55,706 bases of DNA, from NCBI GenBank assembly GCA_024638465.1, contig JAHEKF010000012.1, positions 1 through 55,706 on the forward strand, given 5' to 3'. This document shows, piece after piece, positions 49,201 to 55,706 of the stretch; positions within the stretch are counted from its first letter, which is position 1; each line of letters begins with the position of its first letter. Source of the stretch: Rhodospirillaceae bacterium (GTDB taxonomy: Bacteria; Pseudomonadota; Gammaproteobacteria; Steroidobacterales; Rariloculaceae). The notes under the pieces were generated by a model. The model did no database searches, had not been told where the DNA came from, and saw nothing but the letters and a program-made list of their open reading frames with translations. A program made the translations under genes and the position numbers.

Positions 49201-49416
49201 CGCGAAGCCGGCCTTAGCGCCGCGATAATTCAGAACCGCCGCTTCGCTCAACTGAACGACATAGGTCTCGCGCGGGCCTTTTATCGGTCGTACCGGAGAC
49301 GCCAGCGAGAGCGGGCCGGAGGGTGTCGCATGCTCTGCCGCGGAGCCAGGAACGGGCCAGGCAATGACGACAAAGATCCAACCCGCCAGGGTGGTGAAGA
49401 GCCACGATCGATCCAT
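46213..49416 (-). CDS. Large secreted subtilisin-like serine protease (S8)
   Basis: A 1067-residue exported protease. After a signal peptide (about 1-27) comes an inhibitor I9-like propeptide (about 50-150). The S8 catalytic triad is D188 (VIAVIDSGV), H292 (DGHGTHIA) and S639 (SGTSMSTPEVAG), with oxyanion N398 in AAGNDGPN. A protease-associated (PA) domain is inserted at about 465-575 (LIERGGCDFQVKLDNVERAGAIGAVVYN), as in C5a-peptidase-type and plant subtilases. The remaining ~350 residues contain Fn3-like and pre-peptidase C-terminal beta domains for anchoring or substrate binding. Expected role is extracellular protein degradation. Confidence 0.92.
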   Translation of the reverse strand: MDRSWLFTTLAGWIFVVIAWPVPGSAAEHATPSGPLSLASPVRPIKGPRETYVVQLSEAAVLNYRGAKAGFAATKPSSGSKLDRTSGAVQSYVSYLEDSHDRLLASVGAQDSKIYSFRYALNGFSASLTSDQVSRLERSGVVARIWHDTEQRIQTNNSAVFLGLQNVNGGLRSDLGLRGEDIVIAVIDSGVAPNHPALDDTEDLIPRGCTSEWSEASWLGLFLCSSVRRNPPTALRFEPYAGFTGICESGDGFPETSCNNKLVGARYYLDGFLARNELDPGEFRSPKDADGHGTHIATTAAGNTVTAELFGTRIGQITGIAPRARVAVYKACWLKPGDTRATCNTSDLTRAIDDAVADGADIINYSVGSLETEIAAPDDIALLNAMEAGVFSAVAAGNDGPNPATIGSPSGAPWVLTVGASTQTGRRFEEAIEITAPDSLSQLMAMREASFTPPLRDNAIVSAQLTLVDDGEALLSDGSTGSIRDACEDPGNADALQGQIALIERGGCDFQVKLDNVERAGAIGAVVYNTSGDPIVMNGDANTVGIPAVMISAAKGQTLVDELLADTAITVELSKGTFLQRNDSGNVMADFSSRGPYPGGPDFVKPDVTAPGVNILAGHTTDVANGLTGENYQYLSGTSMSTPEVAGVAALIKEAHPDWTPSQIKSALTTSAYQGVVKENGSSAADPFDAGAGHIDANAAIDPGLVYDVDYLNFAGFLCGLVEPPFPDTDCAILGAAGFSPEGRALNLPSAGVAELISGDTISRRVTNVGPSATYTANINLPLGVDVIVSPASLNLNPGEIGDYSLTFQRQGAELDTWSFGKLTWSDGEHSVATPLAVRPVTLRAPDEMLLTGASGSTEIPVAFGYDGPYLADVHGLREPLSDFCSDENDMPAPCFVEEDESNTFSFRFDNGVHALLIDMPPDQLFARFSLFDEYTDGNDDLDLYLFFCPGNQCTQIAESGTFTSEEEINLTFPAAGTYAALIHGFETDPIAGGPGAEFTLFAWSVGSVDVAGNLLVTSPINVADGDRTFLDVDWGVLDPGIPYLGAISHNTPTGLYGLTILRIDSP

Positions 49417-49487
49417 CGAGAGGGCCTGATATCTGCTTTTTTATCCAGCAGTTAAGAGTTATTTCTGAAAAGTTACCATAGCACGTG

Positions 49488-49511
49488 ACGCGATTGCACG
49501 GTGCATCGCGT
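49488..49511 (-). terminator. Imperfect hairpin downstream of tsaC
   Basis: ACGCGA-T-TGC / GCA-TCGCGT pair as a nine-base-pair stem with one bulge and a 5-base loop, 33 bases after the tsaC stop. No T-run follows on the minus strand, so termination is only possible. The subtilase gene starts at 49416. Confidence 0.3.
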
Positions 49512-49543
49512 TCAACAGCCGCCTCGCGGCCTTCGCAGAGTCG

Positions 49544-50116
49544 TCAGCGCAGGGTCGCGCCGGTGCGGCCGTCGCGCAGCGTTGTCGGCCGATCGAGGCT
49601 CCCGAGCGGTCCGACGAGAATGTCATCGAGTTCCGGGCCGAGCTCGCGCCGCACATGGAGCGGGCGTTTCAGTGGCAGCCTGCCCGCGCGATTGGCGCTA
49701 GTGGATATCAGCGCTGCCCCGACACGCAGACACAGCGCTCGTGCGAGCGGGTGGTCCGTGACGCGTACCGCGAGTGTGCCTCGCCCGCCGCCAATCCATG
49801 CGGGCACCCCGCGCTGAGATTCGAGCAACCAGGTGACCGGCCCGGGCCAGCTCGCAAGGATCTCGTCGCGAAGGCCGGCCCGCGGCAGAATGACGAGCTC
49901 CGCGAGCTGCTCGAAGTCGGCTGCTATGAGTATGAGTCCCTTGCGCCACGAGCGTCGCTTGACGCGGAGCAGCCGCTCGACAGCCCGCCTCTCGCCGGGC
50001 AGACAGCCGAGGCCGTAGACGGCCTCAGTCGGATACGCGATCAGTCCGCCCGCTGCAACGATCCGGGCGGCACGTTCGAATCGCGGCGAGTAGTTGTTAT
50101 CGTCGGCATCGCTCAA
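49544..50116 (-). CDS. tsaC: Threonylcarbamoyl-AMP synthase TsaC (Sua5/YciO/YrdC)
   Basis: A 190-residue YrdC-fold enzyme making threonylcarbamoyl-AMP, the precursor of t6A37 in ANN-decoding tRNAs. Motifs are AAGGLIAYPTEAVYGLGCLP (about 16-35), KRRSWRKGLILIAAD, WPGPVTWLL and ISTSANRAGR. Start is TTG 50116 with GAGG about 8 bases upstream. The next gene upstream on this strand is topA (27 bases); dprA and tsaP lie further upstream, as in Pseudomonas. Confidence 0.93.
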   Translation of the reverse strand: MSDADDNNYSPRFERAARIVAAGGLIAYPTEAVYGLGCLPGERRAVERLLRVKRRSWRKGLILIAADFEQLAELVILPRAGLRDEILASWPGPVTWLLESQRGVPAWIGGGRGTLAVRVTDHPLARALCLRVGAALISTSANRAGRLPLKRPLHVRRELGPELDDILVGPLGSLDRPTTLRDGRTGATLR

Positions 50117-50143
50117 CGCGCGTACCTCGCCAGGTCGGGAGCG

Positions 50144-52675
50144 TCAGTCCAGGGTATCGGCTGCGCCTGCCATCGCCGGCTCTGCGCCTGCCGCACTGTC
50201 GTCGCCGGCTGGTTTCGTCCGGCGCTTCTTCGCGGCGGTTTTCTTCTTCTTCTTTTTCTTTTTTGCCGCTTTCTTCCTGGCCGACTTCTTTTTCGCGGTT
50301 TTCTTCGCGGTCTTTTTTGCCGCTTTCTTCGTCGCGGGTTTCTTCTTCGCGCCGCGCCGGCCGCGCCGCTCGGGCGCGTTGGCGATCAGCTCCCTGCATT
50401 CCTCGAGGGTCAGATCCTTAGGCTCCCGATCCTTCGGAATCTTTGCGTTCTTGTTGCCGTCGGTGACGTACGGCCCGTAGCGACCATTGAGAACCTGGAT
50501 CCCGTCGTCTGCGAAGTCCTGAATTATTCGGTTCGCGTCTGCAATTTTCTTCTCTTCGATGAGTTCGAGCGCGCGTTCGAGTCCGATCGTATAAGGATCG
50601 TCGCCGCGAATGGAGACGTATTTGTCGCCGTAGCGGACGTAAGGACCGAAGCGGCCGATACTGGCGGAGACCGGCTCGCCGTCCGCCGTTTCGCCGAGCG
50701 CGCGCGGCAGCTTGAACAGATCCAGTGCCTCCTCGAGCGTTATTTCATCCATCTTCTGGCCGGCCCGAAGACCCGCGAACAGCGGCTTCTCTTCGTCCTC
50801 GCGCGTACCGATCTGAACGAACGCGCCATAACGGCCCATACGCACGCTGATCGGTCGTCCGCTCTTGGCGTCGGTGCCCAGGATCCTCGCCTGGGAGGCT
50901 TCTTCCCGCGAAACGGATGTCTCGGTATGCTCGAGGAGTTCGTGGAACGGCTTCCAGAAATCGCGCAGCAGCGGCAGCCACTCGCTTTCGCCGCGTGAGA
51001 TCTCGTCGAGCGCGTTCTCCAGCTGTGCCGTAAACTCGTAGTCCACGTATCGAGCGAAATATCGGGTCAGAAAGCGATTGACGACCTTGCCGACATCGGT
51101 CGGTATGAACCGCCGGCTTTCCATCTCGACATACTCGCGGTTTCGCAAAGTCGAGATAATCGAAGCGTAAGTCGAAGGCCGGCCGATACCGTACTCTTCG
51201 AGTGCTTTAACGAGCGTGGCTTCCGAGTATCGTGGCGGAGGTTCAGTGAAATGCTGTTCGCTCACGATCTCCTGCAGCACAAGTTCATCGCCGACTTTGA
51301 GTGGCGGCAAGATTCTGTCCTGATCGCTTTGCGCGTTGTCGTCCAGGCCTTCCTGGTAGACGGTCATGAAACCCGGTTTCACGAGCACGGATCCGGTAGC
51401 GCGAAATCGAATCGATGAGTCGGCGTCTCTGCCGGCGGCGAGGTCCAGTCCGACGGTGTCGAAAAGTGCGGGGCTCATCTGGCAGGCGACGGTGCGTTTC
51501 CAGATCAGTTCGTACAGCCTGAACTGATCATTTTCGAGATGCGGTTTGAGGTCCTCCGGAAGCCGCGCCACCGAAGTGGGCCGAACGGCTTCATGCGCCT
51601 CTTGTGCGTTCTTCGCTTTCGTCGTGTACTGCCGGATTTCCTCGGGAAGATTCTCTTCGCCGTAGCGGTCGGTGATCAGTTCACGAATCTCGCCGAGCGC
51701 CTCGGCAGAAACTGTTACGGAATCAGTTCGCATATAAGTAATGAGGCCGACGGAGCCGTCGCCGACGTCTATACCTTCATACAGCCGCTGCGCGACCATC
51801 ATTGTCTTCTGCGCGCTGAAGCCCAGTTTTCTCGAAGCTTCCTGCTGCAGCGTCGATGTCGTGAACGGCGCAGCAGGATTTCGGCGCCGCTGCTTTTTCT
51901 CGACGTTCGCGACAGTCAGCACGCCGGACTCGAGTTCACCGGCCGCCGTTGCGGCGGCGTTGATAGCGGATTCGGCAGATCGCACGGTCGGCTCGTCGGT
52001 GAAAGTGAACTGTTCGACTTTCTCGCCTTCGTATAACGCAAGACGCGCCGTCAGCTCGTCCTCATCGTGTTTGGCAGCCGCGCCAATGGTCCAATATTCG
52101 CGCGGCTTGAATGCGGATATCTCGTCCTCGCGCTCGACGATCATTCTCAACGCCGGACTCTGGACCCGGCCGGCCGATAAACCGCGGCGAACTTTTTTCC
52201 ACAGTAACGGCGACAGGTTGAACCCGACGAGGAAATCCAGCGCGCGCCGGGCCTGCTGTGCATTGACGAGTTGCTCGGAAAGCTCGCGCGGGTGATCGAT
52301 CGCTTCCTGAATGGCGCGCTTGGTGATCTCGTGAAACACGACGCGACTGACTTCCTTGTTTTCGAGCAGGCCGCGTTCCTTCAGGACCTCGTACACATGC
52401 CAGGAGATCGCTTCGCCTTCCCTGTCCGGATCGGTCGCGAGGTAAAGTGTAGAAGCCTTGGCAATCGACTTCGCGATCTTCTCGATGTGCTTCTCGTTCT
52501 TCTCGATGAGTTGATATTTCATGGCGAAGTCAGCGTCCGGATCGACTGCACCTTCTTTCGGTACGAGGTCGCGGACGTGACCGTACGACGCGAGGACCTG
52601 AAAATCCTTGCCGAGATATTTTTCTATGGTCCTCGCTTTCGCGGGCGATTCGACGATAACGAGATTCTTGCTCAT
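50144..52675 (-). CDS. topA: DNA topoisomerase I with lysine-rich tail
   Basis: An 843-residue type IA topoisomerase relaxing negative supercoils. The Toprim domain has IVESPAKARTIEKYLG (7-22) and ATDPDREGEAI (80-90); the active tyrosine is Y314 in LITYMRTDSV. Instead of the C4 zinc fingers of E. coli TopA, the C-terminus has two TopA C-terminal repeats (GRFGPYVRYGDKYVSI and NGRYGPYVTDGN) and an Ala/Lys tail of about 50 residues with a run of eight Lys (about 770-825). That tail architecture is best known in other lineages (actinobacterial and alphaproteobacterial TopA) and probably adds DNA affinity and processivity. It lies 56 bases after smg. Confidence 0.96.
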   Translation of the reverse strand: MSKNLVIVESPAKARTIEKYLGKDFQVLASYGHVRDLVPKEGAVDPDADFAMKYQLIEKNEKHIEKIAKSIAKASTLYLATDPDREGEAISWHVYEVLKERGLLENKEVSRVVFHEITKRAIQEAIDHPRELSEQLVNAQQARRALDFLVGFNLSPLLWKKVRRGLSAGRVQSPALRMIVEREDEISAFKPREYWTIGAAAKHDEDELTARLALYEGEKVEQFTFTDEPTVRSAESAINAAATAAGELESGVLTVANVEKKQRRRNPAAPFTTSTLQQEASRKLGFSAQKTMMVAQRLYEGIDVGDGSVGLITYMRTDSVTVSAEALGEIRELITDRYGEENLPEEIRQYTTKAKNAQEAHEAVRPTSVARLPEDLKPHLENDQFRLYELIWKRTVACQMSPALFDTVGLDLAAGRDADSSIRFRATGSVLVKPGFMTVYQEGLDDNAQSDQDRILPPLKVGDELVLQEIVSEQHFTEPPPRYSEATLVKALEEYGIGRPSTYASIISTLRNREYVEMESRRFIPTDVGKVVNRFLTRYFARYVDYEFTAQLENALDEISRGESEWLPLLRDFWKPFHELLEHTETSVSREEASQARILGTDAKSGRPISVRMGRYGAFVQIGTREDEEKPLFAGLRAGQKMDEITLEEALDLFKLPRALGETADGEPVSASIGRFGPYVRYGDKYVSIRGDDPYTIGLERALELIEEKKIADANRIIQDFADDGIQVLNGRYGPYVTDGNKNAKIPKDREPKDLTLEECRELIANAPERRGRRGAKKKPATKKAAKKTAKKTAKKKSARKKAAKKKKKKKKTAAKKRRTKPAGDDSAAGAEPAMAGAADTLD

Positions 52676-52731
52676 AGTGAGGCGGGGGCTTCCGACAAGC
52701 GCCTACGCACGGTCAGAGCGCGGAATGTCAG

Positions 52732-53208
52732 TCAGTGAAGCCAACCGGGGTCGTCTGCGAACACGAGATCCGCCATTCTGGCGTATGCCTGCTCCTGACC
52801 GGGTTGACTGAAGAGCAACATCATAACGACCCACTTCACCTGCTCGATGTCGATATCGGTCGCGTCGAGGGCGAGCAAGCGGTCAATGACGAGCTCACGC
52901 TGCGTGGGGGTGAGAATTCCGATCTGCTCGAGGTGGAGCAAATAGCCGCGGCAGGAAGAATCGAGGCGCTCCTGCTCGAATCGGTCGAAGATCCTGACGG
53001 TCATCAAACCCGGACCGGGACCATTGGCTACGGCGTCGGCCGAGTTGAGTCCGTCCAGCCAGTCCAGCGCACGGTCGATCTCTCTGTCGCGGAAACCAGC
53101 TCGCTCCAGTTCTTCCCTGAGCTCGTTTCGGTCGGGCTCGGGCTCGTCTTCGCTGTCGACGAACGACTCGAACAGATACATGAGCACGTCGAGCACGGTT
53201 TCCTTCAT
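52732..53208 (-). CDS. smg: Smg protein (DUF494)
   Basis: A 158-residue protein of the Smg/DUF494 family, with the characteristic N-terminus KETVLDVLMYLFESFVD and the internal YLLHLEQIGILTPTQRELVIDRLLALD and VKWVVMMLLFSQPG segments. The function is not established. Its ATG overlaps the dprA stop by four bases; the dprA-smg-topA order is widespread in Gammaproteobacteria. Confidence 0.95.
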   Translation of the reverse strand: MKETVLDVLMYLFESFVDSEDEPEPDRNELREELERAGFRDREIDRALDWLDGLNSADAVANGPGPGLMTVRIFDRFEQERLDSSCRGYLLHLEQIGILTPTQRELVIDRLLALDATDIDIEQVKWVVMMLLFSQPGQEQAYARMADLVFADDPGWLH

Positions 53209-54323
53209 GCGGTTCTCTTCGGTAGGCGAGAATAGAGACCGCCGGGCAAGGCCTCGACGAATCCCTCTAGTTCCAGGAGCAGGAGCATGGAGGAAAGCTC
53301 CGCTGTCGTCAATCCGGTCCGCGCGCTTATGTCCTGCAGGCTACAGGGGCCGAAGTCCATGGCCCGCAACAGCTCAGAGTAGTCCGGTTGTTCTGTTAAC
53401 GCGCTCCCGGAATCGACGCTGGTCGCCGGCCGGGGCTCGCGTGCCGTCCCGAGCTGCAGGATTGCGGCGAGTTCGACGAGAATGTCCGATGCATCCTCCA
53501 CGAGTTTCGCCCCGTCCTTGATCAGGCGGTGGCAGCCGCGCGCGAGCGGGCTGTGTATCGATCCCGGCATGGCGAATACCTCGCGGCCGTAGTCCGCCGC
53601 GAGGCGAGCGGTAATGAGCGATCCACTGCGGCGTGCAGCCTCAACCACGAAAGTGCCGGTACTGAGCGCCGCAATGATTCTGTTTCGTTGCGGAAAATGT
53701 ATCGATCGTGCGGCCGTTGCAGGCGGATATTCCGAGACGAGCAGGCCGGTGGCCGCGATCTGGCTGGCGAGATCCCGATTGCCAGCCGGGTAGACCTGGT
53801 CCAGGCTGGAGCCCAGAACCGCGATTGTACCCGCCGCACCGAGGAGCCCGCCACGATGGCAGGCCGAATCGATCCCGGTGGCGAGACCGCTCGTAATCGT
53901 CAGGCCATGGTCGCTCAGATAGCGAGCGAAGCGCTGCGCCGTCTCTACACCCCCTTGTGTCGGGTTGCGGCTGCCGACCATCGCGAGTTGCGGGGCGTGC
54001 AACAGCTCGAGGTTGCTGCCCTCGATCCACAATGCGAGCGGTGGATCGGCGATCGCCTTCAGCAGTGGCGGATAGTCTGCGTCGTCGAGAGTGACGAAAA
54101 AGTGGTTACTCTGTTGTAGCCATTCGCGGCTTGCATCGATTCGCGACTCGTCCGGATATCGCAGGCGCTCGACGGTCGTCGTTTCCAGTCCGGCTGCTAT
54201 CAGGTCCTTCTTCGAGAGTTCGAGAAGTTCCGTTACGCGATAGTCCGATCCCAGCAACGAGCGAATTCCCGACGCTCCGGTGTAGGAAGCGTGGACAACG
54301 GCAAGCCAGGCATCACGTGACAT
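53205..54323 (-). CDS. dprA: DNA-processing protein DprA
   Basis: A 372-residue protein that loads RecA on incoming single-stranded DNA during transformation. The Rossmann-like core carries GSRNPTQGG, ITSGLATGIDSACH, AVLGSSLDQVYPAGNR and SEYPPATAARSIHFPQRNRIIAALS, and a C-terminal winged-helix (DprA_WH) follows (LQDISARTGLTTAELSSMLLLLELEGFVE). It suggests at least potential natural competence. Confidence 0.96.
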   Translation of the reverse strand: MSRDAWLAVVHASYTGASGIRSLLGSDYRVTELLELSKKDLIAAGLETTTVERLRYPDESRIDASREWLQQSNHFFVTLDDADYPPLLKAIADPPLALWIEGSNLELLHAPQLAMVGSRNPTQGGVETAQRFARYLSDHGLTITSGLATGIDSACHRGGLLGAAGTIAVLGSSLDQVYPAGNRDLASQIAATGLLVSEYPPATAARSIHFPQRNRIIAALSTGTFVVEAARRSGSLITARLAADYGREVFAMPGSIHSPLARGCHRLIKDGAKLVEDASDILVELAAILQLGTAREPRPATSVDSGSALTEQPDYSELLRAMDFGPCSLQDISARTGLTTAELSSMLLLLELEGFVEALPGGLYSRLPKRTA

Positions 54324-54347
54324 AGTCGCCGATGCTGACGCGAGTTG

Positions 54348-54367
54348 TCCGGGGCTTCAACCCCGGA
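54348..54367. repeat. Short perfect palindrome between tsaP and dprA
   Basis: TCCGGGG-CTTCAA-CCCCGGA, 7-bp arms with a 6-base loop, sits in the 59-base gap. No T-run follows on the minus strand. It may be a dispersed REP-like palindrome or an mRNA processing hairpin. Confidence 0.4.
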
Positions 54368-54382
54368 GTGGCAGGCCGCAGC

Positions 54383-55462
54383 TTATGGATTTCGCACGAC
54401 GTCCAGTACGCGGATGTCGCTCGTTGCCTCCATGACGAGGGCATAGCTCATACGATCGAATACTCGGAACACGAGCATCGTCCCCGCAGCCTCGTCGGGC
54501 AACTGCACTAACTCGCCACGAAAGCGATTTTTTGCGACTTCGTCCTCGACGATTCGCCCGGCAGTAAACGCTCTTAAGACATGGCCGTCTTCGAGACCGT
54601 GCACGGCGCCGCGATTCAGGACGACGGCCTGATACTGGCCGACCAGAGACAGGCCGCTGATGACGGAAATGATGCGGCCTTCGATATCGCCGCCCGGCGC
54701 GCGCGGAAAGTAATTCGCCGGCAGGGAATCTTCGACCTGCAGCAGATAATCGCCACGGCGCGCTTCCCGGGTTGTCGCCATCAGCGCCAGCGTAGCGGGG
54801 TCGCCCGCCCGGCTGATTCTGCCCTCTCCGACGTAGAGCCCCTCGTAGCCCAGAACTTCTTCGGTGTCCGGATCGACAAGGGCGTCACCCAGGTGGACGA
54901 GATCGAAAATCGAGCCGACGGGCTCGGAAGTACCGCGAACGTAGACGTTTTCGCCGGCACTGCCGACAATGCCCTCAGGATGCGCAACGATGTACGGGAG
55001 TTCGTCAACGCGGTTCTCCTCGATGACGGCCGCGCGCGACAGGAATGCTCGCACGAGCTCGGTCGGGATGGTCGGAATCGCTTGCTCGAGTTGCTCGACG
55101 CGAACTCGCGGCGAAAGGCGCTCGACGACACCGCTGCTCGCGATACCGCGTTCCAGCTGAAGCACGGGCTGACCATCGACGTACGCCAGCGATAAAATGT
55201 CACCAGGAAAAATAAGGTGCGGATTGGCAACCTGCGGATTGACTTGCCAGATTTCCGGCCAGTACCAGGGGTCCTGCAGAAACAACGCCGAGATGTCCCA
55301 GAGCGTGTCACCCGACTCTACGACGTAGCGGTCCGGGTGGCGCGGATTGACCGGAATTTCCGATTGATTGACCTGACCAACGGCCGTTACGACTCCGAGA
55401 ATCGCGGCCGCGGTAACACCGATTCGAGTCAGGCGACGAGTCGGTAGCTTCGCGTCGAACAT
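54383..55462 (-). CDS. tsaP: LysM protein, TsaP-like
   Basis: A 359-residue exported protein with an N-terminal membrane/signal segment (about 13-30) and one LysM domain at 45-92 (YVVESGDTLWDISALFLQDPWYWPEIW, NPHLIFPGDILSLAY). The C-terminal ~250 residues match the flagellar-assembly-like domain of TsaP, the protein that anchors the type IV pilus secretin to peptidoglycan in Pseudomonas and Neisseria. The position between divergent def and dprA is the PA0020 locus arrangement. The symbol rests on this synteny and layout; no secretin gene is in the window. Confidence 0.85.
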   Translation of the reverse strand: MFDAKLPTRRLTRIGVTAAAILGVVTAVGQVNQSEIPVNPRHPDRYVVESGDTLWDISALFLQDPWYWPEIWQVNPQVANPHLIFPGDILSLAYVDGQPVLQLERGIASSGVVERLSPRVRVEQLEQAIPTIPTELVRAFLSRAAVIEENRVDELPYIVAHPEGIVGSAGENVYVRGTSEPVGSIFDLVHLGDALVDPDTEEVLGYEGLYVGEGRISRAGDPATLALMATTREARRGDYLLQVEDSLPANYFPRAPGGDIEGRIISVISGLSLVGQYQAVVLNRGAVHGLEDGHVLRAFTAGRIVEDEVAKNRFRGELVQLPDEAAGTMLVFRVFDRMSYALVMEATSDIRVLDVVRNP

Positions 55463-55521
55463 GGCTTCAGTCTCCCTTGAGGCCTACTGATTGGCTCCAT
55501 CAGCGACCCTCGGACTGTTAC

Positions 55522-55530
55522 TGCTATAAT
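55522..55530 (+). promoter_or_regulatory. Extended -10 promoter candidate for def
   Basis: TGCTATAAT (TGnTATAAT) is a perfect extended -10 element in the 194-base tsaP-def divergent region. Transcription would start near 55537, leaving about 120 bases of leader. A -35 is not obvious, as is common for extended -10 promoters. Confidence 0.5.
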
Positions 55531-55656
55531 TCATGGCCCCCGAAAATGAACGCTTTACGCGGAGTTTCGGCGACTCAGGAACTACAGCTATTCCTGTAAA
55601 GTCAGAGGGTTAAGTAAACTTCGTAGCGTTATACACGAAAAATTGGGCTAATCACA

Positions 55657-55706
55657 ATGGCGCGTCTCCCAATTCTCGAATATCCGGACCCGCGGCTGCG
55701 GATTCG
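55657..55706 (+). CDS. def: Peptide deformylase, N-terminal fragment (cut by window end)
   Basis: Only the first 16 codons are in the window: ARLPILEYPDPRLRI after Met. This matches the peptide deformylase start (..ILE.PDPRLR). Peptide deformylase removes formyl from nascent N-terminal Met. Divergent def/tsaP-dprA is the expected gene order, so the short call is secure. The gene continues beyond the window. Confidence 0.9.
   Translation, partial: MARLPILEYPDPRLRI

Noticed and set aside
50230-50340. Repeated TTC/TTT tract read as a microsatellite
   Set aside because: It encodes the Lys-rich C-terminus of TopA on the minus strand, so the repetition comes from the protein sequence.

Overview
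The window looks like chromosomal DNA of a GC-rich, free-living gammaproteobacterium. The gene orders rsmG-parA-parB-atpIBEFHAGDC-glmU-glmS and def/tsaP-dprA-smg-topA-tsaC are typical of the origin-proximal region of Gammaproteobacteria. The many secreted hydrolases, PQQ-type dehydrogenases and DUF6152-like proteins suggest a marine or sediment lineage such as Woeseia and relatives. That placement is inference from gene content, not from a search. I see no insertion sequence, prophage, CRISPR array, rRNA or tRNA gene.

Layout. 1-6345: a periplasmic block with a FimV-like double-LysM protein, two convergent PQQ glucose/sorbosone dehydrogenase-type proteins (one with altered active-site residues), and a secreted beta-propeller-like protein with one c-type heme site. 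6388-10465 (minus): a GGDEF protein with destroyed catalytic motifs, and a translationally coupled set of alpha/beta hydrolase, NatA-type ATPase and NatB-type permease. 10554-20132 (plus): mnmG, a complete oligopeptide ABC importer (oppA, B, C and a fused double ATPase), then rsmG, parA and parB. 20149-27210: the complete nine-gene F1Fo ATP synthase operon with a recognisable sigma70-type promoter and a terminal hairpin. 27266-30567: glmU and glmS, supplying UDP-GlcNAc for the cell wall.

30612-36640 is an accessory patch: a small secreted protein, a decayed sulfotransferase remnant, a FrnE-like DsbA-family protein, two DUF6152-like secreted proteins on either side of an orphan Flp pilin, a Tat-exported dienelactone hydrolase-like protein, and an HD-domain protein. 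36726-43841 holds housekeeping genes: xthA-prlC, gor and aroE meeting stop to stop, an ECF sigma/anti-sigma pair, and tag. 43838-49416 (minus) is a run of three secreted hydrolases: M20 amidohydrolase, metallo-beta-lactamase-fold protein and a large subtilase with a PA insert. 49544-55462 (minus) is tsaC, topA, smg, dprA and tsaP, with the start of def running divergently off the right edge.

No single new defence or mobile system is apparent. The observations most worth following are the sulfotransferase pseudogene (31271-31529), the T2SS/MshK-like plus double FimV-LysM fusion (250-1299), the degenerate dehydrogenase paralogue beside a heme protein (1478-6345), the inactive GGDEF protein, and the importer operon lying between mnmG and rsmG.
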